Positions 1 through 7,883 of a stretch of DNA of 64,000 nt are shown here, in pieces. Under the pieces are notes generated by a model. The model made no database searches, was not told the DNA's origin, and worked only from the letters and a program-made list of their open reading frames with translations. Every line of letters starts with the position of its first letter. Position 1 is the stretch's first letter. The position numbers and the translations under genes were made by a program. This stretch comes from Paenibacillus tengchongensis (lineage in GTDB: Bacteria > Bacillota > Bacilli > Paenibacillales > Paenibacillaceae), in NCBI RefSeq assembly GCF_008973665.1, contig NZ_WACP01000003.1:280794-344793 (forward strand), written 5' to 3'.

Positions 1-157
1 AATCCTGCTGCGGCATGCCGACGGGATCCTGCTGGATGACATTGCGCTTAAAGCGCAGGAAACACCGGCGCTTATGACGCATAAGTGTCATAACGTTAAG
101 ATCCGCAATTCGGAAGGGCTGGCAGGTATGGCAGGTTTGGCAGGTATGGACGCCTAG
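1..157 (+). CDS. C-terminal end of a beta-helix protein, possibly GH28-like (partial)
   Basis: An open frame enters from the left edge and stops with TAG at 155-157. The 51 visible residues include the run ILLDDIALKAQETPALM and then HKCHNVKIRNSEG. This is the strand-turn pattern seen at the end of right-handed parallel beta-helix proteins such as polygalacturonases. Context supports a pectin role, because the next four plus-strand genes act on pectin. The last residues are a small MAG/LAG repeat made by a 9-bp tandem repeat and look like a decayed or recently extended tail. The stop overlaps the stop of the convergent AraC gene by 4 bp. Family assignment from so short a tail is tentative. Confidence 0.45.
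   Translation, partial: ILLRHADGILLDDIALKAQETPALMTHKCHNVKIRNSEGLAGMAGLAGMDA
121..147 (+). repeat. Three tandem 9-bp copies (GGCAGGTWT)
   Basis: GGCAGGTAT, GGCAGGTTT and GGCAGGTAT follow one another without gaps at the very end of the partial plus-strand gene. They add the residues AGM/AGL three times just before the stop. The array is short and in frame, so slippage would lengthen the tail without breaking the gene. Confidence 0.7.
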
Positions 158-1041
158 TCCTGTACAGTTTCATCTTCCGCATAAACCGGAGGCAGGCTCT
201 TTACTTGCTTCCGGTATTGGAGCGGAGTTACGCCCGTCGCTTTCTTGAAGGTTTTGTTGAAATGCGACAGATGCTCGAAGCCGACAGCGGAAGCGATTTC
301 CTGAATCTTGACGGCAGATCCGGCCAGCAGGCGCTCCGCTTCCCTGACCCGGATGTGGACGATGTACTCGCGGAAGTGAAAGCCGGTCAGCCTGTGAAAC
401 ACGCGGCTTAAGTAAGACGGACTGATGAAGAAGGCTCCGGCCGTTTCCTCCAGCGTCAGCGCTTCGCGGTAATGCTCCCGGATGTAAGTCGCCACATCCG
501 TCACCAGATTGTGCAGCGGATGCTTCGGCGTCCCGGACTGCTGGAGGCCCTCCGAGCGCTGCAGCAGAATCATCAGCTCGCTGAAGAGGGCGATGACGCA
601 AGCTTCATGAAAGGCACGGCCGGCGCGGCATTCCTCCAGCATCCGGTTCAGGAGCTGCTGCGCTTCGTTCTGCTCGCGCAGCGTCAGGCGGAACAGCCGG
701 TAGCCGCGCCTGTGGAACCACAACGGCTCATCCCGCAGCGGCGGCGGCAGAAGCAGCGGGTCATAATTGATCAGAATCCGTTCAAATTCGGCCATCTCCG
801 AGCTTGCCGTGGCATGCAGCTGCCGAGCGGGAATCAGGATCAGTTCGCCCTTGTGCACCGTAACGACACGGTCATCCACGAAGTAAACGCGTTCCCCTTC
901 GCACAGGAAATACAGCTCGACCAACTCATGGCTGTGGGGACGCGGCATGGCGGTCATTCCCTTGCGCTTCATGTGCTGGATGCTGAACCGGCCATCCTCC
1001 AGAAAGTATTTCGGGTTGGGGCTGCTAATGCTGGACATCAT
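154..1041 (-). CDS. AraC-family transcriptional regulator with N-terminal cupin
   Basis: A 295-residue protein, normal for AraC regulators with a sugar-sensing arm. Residues about 15-110 form a cupin-like domain (RPHSHELVELYFLCEG, then VHKGELILIPARQLHAT). Residues about 185-285 hold the two helix-turn-helix motifs, with the typical FISPSYLSRVFHRLTG and IQEIASAVGFEHLSHFNKTFKK segments. The start is the first of two ATGs, with GAGG about seven bases upstream. It is divergent from the pectin methylesterase gene across a 74-bp gap, so it probably controls that operon in response to a pectin-derived sugar; the ligand is inference. Its stop overlaps the stop of the convergent partial gene by 4 bp. 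Confidence 0.9.
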   Translation of the reverse strand: MMSSISSPNPKYFLEDGRFSIQHMKRKGMTAMPRPHSHELVELYFLCEGERVYFVDDRVVTVHKGELILIPARQLHATASSEMAEFERILINYDPLLLPPPLRDEPLWFHRRGYRLFRLTLREQNEAQQLLNRMLEECRAGRAFHEACVIALFSELMILLQRSEGLQQSGTPKHPLHNLVTDVATYIREHYREALTLEETAGAFFISPSYLSRVFHRLTGFHFREYIVHIRVREAERLLAGSAVKIQEIASAVGFEHLSHFNKTFKKATGVTPLQYRKQVKSLPPVYAEDETVQD

Positions 1042-1115
1042 TTCGTTCCTCTTCTCCTACAGACAGTTGATATAATTATAGAATAAATACAGGTAGTCCG
1101 AAAAGGAGACTATTC
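1042..1115. promoter_or_regulatory. Divergent promoter region, AraC regulator / pectin operon
   Basis: The only space between the two divergent starts. It contains the palindromic TATAATTATA at 1071-1080, which can serve as a -10 box in either direction. No good TTGACA-type -35 is visible for either strand, as expected for an activator-dependent AraC target. The plus-strand gene has AAGGAG at 1103-1108. Confidence 0.4.
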
Positions 1116-2009
1116 ATGATGCTGATTACCGTGTCCAAACAGGATAATGAAGGCTGCAGCAGCCTGCAGCAAGCGATTGACTCAATTCCGGCAGGAGATT
1201 CTTCTCCTGTCACGATCCGCATCAAACCGGGGGTCTACGAGGAAAAGATTACGGTCGGCCCCGACGCGCCGCCGATTCTGCTGCTGGGGGACGATGCTGC
1301 TTCGACGATCATCAGCTGGTCGGATAATGCCCACACGCTGGGTCCGGACGGCACACCGCTGGGAACGTTCCGTACCGGGACACTGAATGTGTTCGCAGAG
1401 AACTTTACGGCGGAGAACGTAACGATCCGCAACGCTTCCGGTCCGGGAACCGGGCAGGCGGTAGCCGCGTTTGTCGACGCCGGATACGCCGTATTCCGGC
1501 GCGTGCGGCTGCTCGGCGACCAGGATACGCTCTACACCGGTAAAGGCAAGCAATATTATAATGATTGCTACATCGAAGGGGATGTCGACTATATCTTTGG
1601 TCCCGCAACCGCACTGTTCGACCGGTGCCGGCTGCATACCAAGCGTTCGCGGAGTTATATCACAGCGGCCTCGACACCGGAGGGTACGCCGTTCGGTTAT
1701 GTGTTCCTCGATTGTGAGATCACAAGCGGAGAGGGCGTGGGCGAAGTGTTCCTCGGCCGTCCTTGGCGCCCTTACGCCCATGTAGCGTTTATCCGCACTG
1801 TAATGGACGGTTCGATTCTTGCCGAGGGCTGGCACAATTGGGGCCAGCCGGACCGGGAGGCGACCAGCCGCTATGAGGAATTCGGCAGCAGCGGTCCCGG
1901 TGCGAACCCGGCGGCGCGGGTACCGTGGTCGCGCCAGCTGGCTGCTGAGGAAGCCGCGGATTACCGGGTCATCCGGGTGCTGGACGGCTGGCATCCCGAA
2001 GGCTACTAA
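1116..2009 (+). CDS. Pectin methylesterase (carbohydrate esterase family 8)
   Basis: Removes methyl esters from galacturonan chains, leaving acid groups that lyases and hydrolases need. The 297-residue protein has the CE8 signatures in order: GDQDTLY (about residue 132), DYIFGPATALFDRC (about 157, with the catalytic Asp) and LGRPWRPY (about 213, with the substrate-binding Arg). There is no signal peptide (MMLITVSKQDNEG), which points to an intracellular enzyme working on imported oligomers. AAGGAG sits seven bases before the first ATG. It is the first gene of the pectin operon; the next gene starts 33 bp later with its own AAGGAGG. Confidence 0.92.
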   Translation: MMLITVSKQDNEGCSSLQQAIDSIPAGDSSPVTIRIKPGVYEEKITVGPDAPPILLLGDDAASTIISWSDNAHTLGPDGTPLGTFRTGTLNVFAENFTAENVTIRNASGPGTGQAVAAFVDAGYAVFRRVRLLGDQDTLYTGKGKQYYNDCYIEGDVDYIFGPATALFDRCRLHTKRSRSYITAASTPEGTPFGYVFLDCEITSGEGVGEVFLGRPWRPYAHVAFIRTVMDGSILAEGWHNWGQPDREATSRYEEFGSSGPGANPAARVPWSRQLAAEEAADYRVIRVLDGWHPEGY

Positions 2010-2042
2010 GCGCAGGCGTGCTACATAAGGAGGCGGAGAGGC

Positions 2043-3146
2043 ATGGATACTTTGGAACCAGCTTCGTTGGAGCAATACATGAGCCGGCTGACCGGATCGG
2101 CGCCGCGCCGGTCGGCTTTTCAGGCGGAGACTACATTCGCGGCGTGGCGCGCTGCGCTCGGGGCCCGCTTCAGGGAACGGCTGGGCGGGTTCCCGGCTGT
2201 CCCGGCGGCACTTGAACCGAAGCTGCTGGAGCGGACGGAATGCGCCGGATACTTCCGCGAGCGCATTGAGATTACAACATACGAAGGGCTGCGGATGCCG
2301 TTATATCTGCTCATTCCGCAGCAACCCTTGCCAAGGCCCGCGCCTGGCGTACTGGCGATCCATGGACACGGCTACGGCAGCCGCGAGATTGTGGGGCTGG
2401 AGCCGGACGGCTCGGAGCGGCAGGGGGAGCCGGGACTGCATAAGGACTTTGCCGTCTCGCTCGTCCGGCAGGGCTTCATTGTCGCCGCACCGGAGGTGCT
2501 TGGCTTCGGCGACCGGCGGCTGCAGGAAGACCTGGCCTCAGGTGAACACGGCAGAAACTCCTGCTTCCGGCTGTCCTCGGCTCTGCTGATGGCCGGGCAG
2601 ACGATGGCCGGCTACCGGATCTATGAAACGATGCGCACGCTGGATTATCTGCAGTCGCGGGAGGAGGCCGACAGTGCACGGATCGGCATAATGGGCATCT
2701 CCGGCGGCGGACTAGTCGCCGGGTTCACGGCTGCGCTCGATGAACGCATCGCCTGTGCCGTCGTCAGCGGCTATGCCAATACCTTTGCCGCCAGCATCCT
2801 CTCGCGGAACCATTGCCTGGATAATTACATTCCCGGCATTCTGCTGGAGGCGGAAATGCCGGATTTGCTCGGGCTCATCGCCCCGCGCGGCCTGTTTGTG
2901 GAATCGGGCGCCAAGGACCATCTGTTCGGCCAGGCGGGTGTGCGTGAAGCCCTGGACCGGCTAACGCAAATCTACAGGGCGGCGGGACAACCGGATGGGG
3001 TGGAGGCCGACTTTTTCGAGGGGGGCCATGAAATTCACGGGGGACCGGCATTTGCCTGGCTGCGGCAACAGCTGGCCGCAGACACTGGCACGGTACCTGA
3101 GATTCCAACAACCAAGGAGGCGGAACACAAACATGACGGCCATTGA
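2043..3146 (+). CDS. Alpha/beta-hydrolase, probable (acetyl)esterase
   Basis: A 367-residue alpha/beta-hydrolase of the acetyl xylan esterase/dienelactone hydrolase type. An oxyanion-region motif HGHGYGS lies near residue 102, the nucleophile elbow GISGGG near residue 219, a likely acid in ESGAKDH near 282 and a His in FEGGHEIHGG near 340. No signal peptide is visible. Between a pectin methylesterase and a GH105 hydrolase, its likely job is removing acetyl or other ester groups from pectin oligomers; the exact substrate cannot be read from sequence. AAGGAGG lies shortly before the ATG. Its end overlaps the next gene's start by 14 bp, which indicates translational coupling. Confidence 0.8.
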   Translation: MDTLEPASLEQYMSRLTGSAPRRSAFQAETTFAAWRAALGARFRERLGGFPAVPAALEPKLLERTECAGYFRERIEITTYEGLRMPLYLLIPQQPLPRPAPGVLAIHGHGYGSREIVGLEPDGSERQGEPGLHKDFAVSLVRQGFIVAAPEVLGFGDRRLQEDLASGEHGRNSCFRLSSALLMAGQTMAGYRIYETMRTLDYLQSREEADSARIGIMGISGGGLVAGFTAALDERIACAVVSGYANTFAASILSRNHCLDNYIPGILLEAEMPDLLGLIAPRGLFVESGAKDHLFGQAGVREALDRLTQIYRAAGQPDGVEADFFEGGHEIHGGPAFAWLRQQLAADTGTVPEIPTTKEAEHKHDGH

Positions 3147-4266
3147 CAAGACAGTAACGAACGGGCTCGACCTCGCCCGCAGGATAGCGGACACGGTGTT
3201 GTCTCAGTCGAGCGCACAGGGACAGCATGCATGGATTCTGGAGCGCTGGGCTTATGTGCCGGGGATGCTGCTGCTGGCCATGTCCCGGGCCGGAGAGCAG
3301 CTCGGTGTCCCGGAATACTCGGCTTTTATGCAGCGGCATATGGAAGCCTTTGTTCAGGAAGACGGCTCCATCCGGACCTACCGGCTGGAGGAATACAACC
3401 TTGACCAGATTAATCAGGGGAAGAATCTGTTCCCGCTCTACCGGGCAACCGGGGAAGAGCGGTACGCCGAAGCAGCGCATCTGCTCGCCTCCCAGCTCAT
3501 CTCTCACCCCCGCACCTCGGAAGGGGGCTTCTGGCACAAGAAGGTGTACCCGTTCCAGATGTGGCTGGACGGCCTCTACATGGCCTCACCGTTCCTCGCG
3601 GAATACGGCAAGGTGTTTGCGCGTCCCGAGCTGATCGATGAGGCTGCCCATCAGCTGCTGCTGATCGAGCGCATGACCCGCGACCCGCGCACCGGTCTGC
3701 TGTATCACGGATGGGATGAGTCGAAGGAGCAGGAGTGGGCCGATTCACAGAGCGGTCTGTCCGCCCATTTCTGGAGCCGGGCCATGGGGTGGTATGCCAT
3801 GGCTGCGGTGGACTGTCTGGAGCATTTCCCGGTTACCCATCCGAAACGAGGAACGGTGATCGGCATCTTCCAGCGGATGATCGGCGCGCTGGTTAAAGTG
3901 CAGGATGCAGAGACCGGCTTGTGGTATCAGGTACTCGACCAAGGCGGACGTAAAGGCAATTACCTGGAAGCCTCAGGCTCCAATATGTTTGTCTACGCCA
4001 TGGCCAAGGGACTCAGGCTGGGTTATCTGGAGCCGTCTTTCGCGGCGGCGATGTGGAAGGGGTACGAAGGCATCCTGCAGCATCTCGTGTCAGAAGATGA
4101 AGCAGGCGTTCACCTGCACAGTATCTGTCACGGGGCGGGACTCAGCATCGACCGCAACGGCTCGTATGACTATTATATTTCTGAAGCGGTGGTTACCGAC
4201 GCGCCAATGGGGATGGCGCCGCTGCTGATGGCCCTGCTGGAAGCGGAGAAATACCGTGCCGGATAA
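3133..4266 (+). CDS. GH105 unsaturated rhamnogalacturonyl hydrolase (YteR/RhiN type)
   Basis: Cleaves the unsaturated galacturonyl group left at the end of oligomers by rhamnogalacturonan lyases. The 377-residue length is normal for GH105. The (alpha/alpha)6-barrel signatures are present: GGFWHKKVYPFQMWLDGLYM, then DESKEQEWADSQSGLSAHFWSRAMGWYAMA, then GNYLEASGSNMFVYAMAKG. The ATG at 3133 is preferred over an in-frame ATG at 2995 because AAGGAGG lies just upstream and the earlier start would sit deep inside the esterase gene. It has no signal peptide, so it is cytoplasmic like its neighbours. The next gene begins inside its last codons. Confidence 0.92.
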   Translation: MTAIDKTVTNGLDLARRIADTVLSQSSAQGQHAWILERWAYVPGMLLLAMSRAGEQLGVPEYSAFMQRHMEAFVQEDGSIRTYRLEEYNLDQINQGKNLFPLYRATGEERYAEAAHLLASQLISHPRTSEGGFWHKKVYPFQMWLDGLYMASPFLAEYGKVFARPELIDEAAHQLLLIERMTRDPRTGLLYHGWDESKEQEWADSQSGLSAHFWSRAMGWYAMAAVDCLEHFPVTHPKRGTVIGIFQRMIGALVKVQDAETGLWYQVLDQGGRKGNYLEASGSNMFVYAMAKGLRLGYLEPSFAAAMWKGYEGILQHLVSEDEAGVHLHSICHGAGLSIDRNGSYDYYISEAVVTDAPMGMAPLLMALLEAEKYRAG

Positions 4267-6271
4267 TCCTTTCTCCCAAACACCCGGAGAGGGCATCCGT
4301 CCTTACCGCTTCAATTTTGCAGTAAACCCGAAAGAAGGCTATATCCAGGTTCCGTTCGACCCGGTCCACGGTGCGGTGCCGTACGATCCCGAAAGAGGCT
4401 ACGGCTTCGCCCGGCATACCCTGGCCTTGCCGCCGCGCAGGGTTCATACCTCAGCCATTGTCAGGGAAGCGGACGGCTTCACCATCACGGAGCCGGCGAC
4501 AGAGGAAGATGACAGCGTCAAGAAAGACCATTATAACCGCTTCGGTATGGCATTCCGGGTCAAGGCTCCGCCGGGAGCCTACCGAATTCAGGTTACACTA
4601 ACACCGGCGTCCGCCGAAGCGACGATTGCAGTATCCGGAATGAATACGGCCCAGTTGTCGTCTATATCGTTTTGGGATGCAGCAAAGCTGGTACCGAACC
4701 GGACGCAGATGAGGCGGGAAGGCCGGATGTGGTGCTATGATTATGTGAACGGCCGGGAGGTTGTCGATATCGAGCTGGAGCCGGATGCACCGGGCGAAAC
4801 GGTCGGACTGGCCGAAATTGTGCTGACTCCGCTGCCGCCGCTGTCACGACCGGCGCCGGGCTTGCCGACCATTTTCACCCTGGGCGATTCCACGGTGAAA
4901 TCTTATATTTTCGCCGAGGCGCCGATGAGCGGGTGGGGGCAGGTGCTGCCGGGCCTCTTTGATCTAAACCGGGTGAAGGTTATTAATTATGCCATGGGCG
5001 GACGCTCATTCAAGAGTGCTTACAGCGAAGGCCGGCTGAACGATATTCTGATGACCGGCTGCAGCGGTGATTATGTGCTGATCCAATTCGGCCATAACGA
5101 TGAATCGGAGGATGAGGCGCGGAGATTCGGCCGCGGGGCGACAGAAGCCATGTACCGCACGTATCTGGAAGAGGTGTATTTGCCGGCGATCCGGGCGAGA
5201 GGCCTGATCCCCGTACTGGTTACGCCGATGTCCAGAGTGGATGGGGGCGCCGGACCCGGCCGGATCTACACGGATTCGTTCCGCACCCGCCGGTTTCCGC
5301 AAATCATGCGCGAGCTGGCAGGTAAACACGGCATTACACTGGTCGATCTGAACCGGGCGAGTATTGATTATTACAACGAAATCGGTGTGGAAGCGACTAC
5401 GGCCGGGTTCATGTCGATTGAGGCCGGGGAGACGCCGGGAAAGACCAATGACGGCAGCTATGCGGGAGGGCATCCGGCCCGGAAGAACGACGGCACCCAC
5501 TTCAAGGAATGCCTGTCCAAGCAGTTCGCCCGGATGATCGTCTCCGGCTTCGTACAGCTGGCTGCGGAGGGAGACCCGGCAGCGGCGGAGCTTGCAGGCT
5601 ATCTGAGGCCTGACGTTCATGAGGCCTTCCAATTGAACGACTGGTCGGCAACTTATCCCGAAATCGCCCGGGACATCGTATCCGGGCCGGGTGCTTATTA
5701 CCGCAACCAGATTGAAAAGCTGCTGCAGCTCGGTGTCCTCCTCTGCGATGCGGAAGGGTGGTTCCATCCGGAGCAGCCGGTGTCCGGCAGTGAGTTTGCG
5801 CAGGCGCTTTCGAATATTATGGGCACAGCCTCTGAGGCGCTTAAAGCTTACGGGGAGCCTGCAGCTCTAACAAGAGAAACGATGGGCGCAATGCTGTTGG
5901 ATGCTTACCAGATGCGGTTCACGGAGAAGCCGGGTTATATGACTGACTACAATGGCGAAGCCTTGGGGCCGGATGATCCGGGCTACGATCCATACCTTGC
6001 TCCTGAAGCGCGGGGCATTATGTATTATCCGCTGGTCTCATTCGCCCAACTGACCGATACGGCGCAGATTGCGCCTGTACTCATGCCGAAGATCCGGCGG
6101 GCCTACGAGCTAGGACTGCTTCGTGCGGAGCGGGGGATCAGGCGCGGCGAACTGGCCGTGTCGACGGAGCTTGCGCCCAGAATGGCGGTAACACGCGGCG
6201 CAGCCTCCAAAGCTTTGTATTATATGTGGGTGCTGGTGCATCCCGCAGATATGGAGAACCATCTTACGTAA
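4256..6271 (+). CDS. Rhamnogalacturonan acetylesterase, SGNH/GDSL type, with degenerate SLH-like tail
   Basis: Removes acetyl groups from the rhamnogalacturonan backbone. Residues about 1-195 are a beta-rich N-terminal domain. Residues about 200-440 are the SGNH hydrolase: LGDSTVKSY (catalytic Ser), MGGRSFKSA (Gly block), FGHNDESED (Asn block) and DGTHFKE (Asp and His). Residues about 490-660 resemble S-layer homology modules: LLQLGVLLCDAEGWFHPE, LTRETMGAMLLDAY and MAVTRGAASKALYYM. There is no signal peptide, so the SLH-like tail is unlikely to bind a cell wall and may be a relic or have another use. The start is GTG, overlapping the preceding gene by 11 bp. This is the last gene of the operon. 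Confidence 0.88.
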   Translation: MPDNPFSQTPGEGIRPYRFNFAVNPKEGYIQVPFDPVHGAVPYDPERGYGFARHTLALPPRRVHTSAIVREADGFTITEPATEEDDSVKKDHYNRFGMAFRVKAPPGAYRIQVTLTPASAEATIAVSGMNTAQLSSISFWDAAKLVPNRTQMRREGRMWCYDYVNGREVVDIELEPDAPGETVGLAEIVLTPLPPLSRPAPGLPTIFTLGDSTVKSYIFAEAPMSGWGQVLPGLFDLNRVKVINYAMGGRSFKSAYSEGRLNDILMTGCSGDYVLIQFGHNDESEDEARRFGRGATEAMYRTYLEEVYLPAIRARGLIPVLVTPMSRVDGGAGPGRIYTDSFRTRRFPQIMRELAGKHGITLVDLNRASIDYYNEIGVEATTAGFMSIEAGETPGKTNDGSYAGGHPARKNDGTHFKECLSKQFARMIVSGFVQLAAEGDPAAAELAGYLRPDVHEAFQLNDWSATYPEIARDIVSGPGAYYRNQIEKLLQLGVLLCDAEGWFHPEQPVSGSEFAQALSNIMGTASEALKAYGEPAALTRETMGAMLLDAYQMRFTEKPGYMTDYNGEALGPDDPGYDPYLAPEARGIMYYPLVSFAQLTDTAQIAPVLMPKIRRAYELGLLRAERGIRRGELAVSTELAPRMAVTRGAASKALYYMWVLVHPADMENHLT

Positions 6272-6339
6272 GCTGGAGGGTCATAAGAAACTGTAAGGCT
6301 TTTTATATGAAACAATGACAAAATATGTGATTCCCTCTA

Positions 6340-6368
6340 TTGACAGGCTTCGGCGGCTATGACACAAT
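6340..6368 (+). promoter_or_regulatory. Candidate promoter upstream of the hydrogenase operon
   Basis: TTGACA at 6340-6345 is followed after 17 bases by CACAAT at 6363-6368. It lies 70 bp past the end of the acetylesterase gene. If real, its transcript would have to pass the terminator-like hairpin at 6401-6454 before reaching hydE, which would make that hairpin an attenuator. Confidence 0.3.
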
Positions 6369-6400
6369 TTATGACAAATACACCTCCTACATGCTAAGGC

Positions 6401-6454
6401 AATAGGCATCCCACTACGTTAATATTATTAGCGGCCCGGGTTGCCTATTTTTTT
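6401..6454 (+). terminator. Intrinsic terminator after the pectin operon
   Basis: A 12-bp stem, AATAGGCATCCC against GGGTTGCCTATT with one mismatch, closes a loop of about 24 bases. A run of T follows. The simple reading is the end of the pectin operon. Confidence 0.65.
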
Positions 6455-6659
6455 CGCCAAAATCACTGTAAGCGGTTAACTACAGCATTGCGCAAAGGAG
6501 GAGCTGCCTATTTAACCGGAAATTCAGCGGATAATTCCAATTCGGATGCCGTGGGAGTGCTCTGATCTCTCCATATGGCACCGTCATCGAAGGCAAGGGT
6601 ACAGCATAATCTAAAGTAATTCATATCATGGTGGCCGGAAAGGGGGGATACATCACCCA
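6455..6659 (+). other. Leader region before hydE, no gene recognised
   Basis: About 205 bp with no convincing ORF. An AAAGGAGGAG stretch near 6495 resembles a ribosome binding site but no start codon follows at a useful distance. I found no Rex-like or FNR-like palindrome here. The GGGGGGA at 6642-6648 lies about 11 bases before the hydE ATG and is its likely binding site. Confidence 0.4.
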
Positions 6660-7715
6660 ATGGAAGCGGAAGCATTGCTGAACCGGTTGAATGAGGAGCA
6701 CTCCCTGACGGCTGAAGAACTGGTCACTTTGCTCAAGGAAATGACGCCCGTCCTCAAGAAGAGACTGTTTCAGCTGGCAGACGAAACCCGCAGGAAGTAT
6801 TACGGTACCCAGGTTTACGTCCGCGGGCTGATTGAATTCTCCAGCTTCTGCAAGCAGAACTGCAAATATTGCGGACTGCGCCGGGGGAATGTGAAGGCGG
6901 AGCGCTACCGGCTGACGGAGAAAGAAATTGTAGACTGCGCGGCTGAAGGCTACAAGCTGGGGTATCGTTCGTTTGTCCTGCAGAGCGGCGAAGACTTCGG
7001 GTTCACCGAGGAGCTGATGATCAGCATTGTGCGGAGACTGAAATCACGTTTCCCAGATGCGGCGGTTACGCTGTCTATCGGCGAGCGGAGTGAAGCTTTT
7101 TACCGGGCACTGTATGAGGCGGGAGCAGAGCGGTATCTGCTCAGGCATGAGGCGGCTTCACGTCCGCTGTACGAATCGCTGCATCCCGGGATGTCCTATG
7201 AGAACCGTCTCCGTTCGCTGGCACTGCTCAAGAGCATTGGCTATCAGATCGGTGCCGGGTTTATGGTAGGCCTTCCGGGACAAAGCTACGGGCATTTAGC
7301 CGAGGATCTGCTGTTCCTGAAGGAGCTCCAGCCTGAAATGATCGGCATCGGCCCGTTCATCCCGCATAGCTCCACGCCGCTTAAGCATGCAGTAGGCGGG
7401 ACTGTCGACGAAACGCTGGTGCTTATTGCGCTGGCCCGGCTGCTAGTTCCCAAGGCGCTGATGCCGGCGACAACAGCCATGGGCAGTCTGGACCCGGGGG
7501 GAAGGGAGAAGGCTTTGGCTGCCGGCGCCAATGTCGTCATGCCCAATCTGTCACCGCTGCGGGTCCGCGAGAAATACGCCCTGTATGAGAACAAAATCTG
7601 CACCGGAGACGACGGCCCGCGCTGCCGCGGATGCATCGAACTCCGTATCGCCGCCTCAGGCTATGAAATTGCGCTTGGCCGGGGCGACCATTACAGTTAT
7701 TCCCGCACTCCCTGA
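6660..7715 (+). CDS. hydE: [FeFe]-hydrogenase maturase HydE (radical SAM)
   Basis: HydE is a radical S-adenosylmethionine enzyme needed to build the diiron subcluster of [FeFe]-hydrogenase. The 351-residue length fits. The radical SAM cysteines are in CKQNCKYCGLRRGN (about residues 62-75). The family segments RSFVLQSGEDFGFTEELM, GAGFMVGLPGQSY and GPFIPHSSTPLKH are present. A C-terminal cysteine cluster (CTGDDGPRCRGC) lies near residues 315-326. It is the first gene of the operon that also carries hydG, two hydF genes and the hydrogenase itself. The context leaves little room for its relatives, biotin synthase or PylB. Confidence 0.93.
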   Translation: MEAEALLNRLNEEHSLTAEELVTLLKEMTPVLKKRLFQLADETRRKYYGTQVYVRGLIEFSSFCKQNCKYCGLRRGNVKAERYRLTEKEIVDCAAEGYKLGYRSFVLQSGEDFGFTEELMISIVRRLKSRFPDAAVTLSIGERSEAFYRALYEAGAERYLLRHEAASRPLYESLHPGMSYENRLRSLALLKSIGYQIGAGFMVGLPGQSYGHLAEDLLFLKELQPEMIGIGPFIPHSSTPLKHAVGGTVDETLVLIALARLLVPKALMPATTAMGSLDPGGREKALAAGANVVMPNLSPLRVREKYALYENKICTGDDGPRCRGCIELRIAASGYEIALGRGDHYSYSRTP

Positions 7716-7762
7716 CCATTCCAGACAAACATCCTGATTCTCACTCCATTCTCAGCATACAA

Positions 7763-7776
7763 GTGAAAATATTCAC
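7763..7776. promoter_or_regulatory. Rex-type operator upstream of the oxidoreductase genes
   Basis: GTGAAAATATTCAC has perfect GTGAA/TTCAC arms around AATA, matching the core of the Gram-positive Rex site (TTGTGAAWWWWTTCACAA); the outer bases differ. Rex represses fermentative genes until NADH rises. The site is 108 bp before the oxidoreductase start, with TTATAC and TTATAA boxes just downstream (7789-7803). This fits redox control of the genes that make H2. Confidence 0.55.
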
Positions 7777-7883
7777 GTAACATGATGATTATACCTGTTA
7801 TAAGAACTTGTATTCCGCGATTCAGCAATACACAACCTGTATTACCTAACCCCCAGCTTCATTCAAACAAGGGAGGAACCCAT

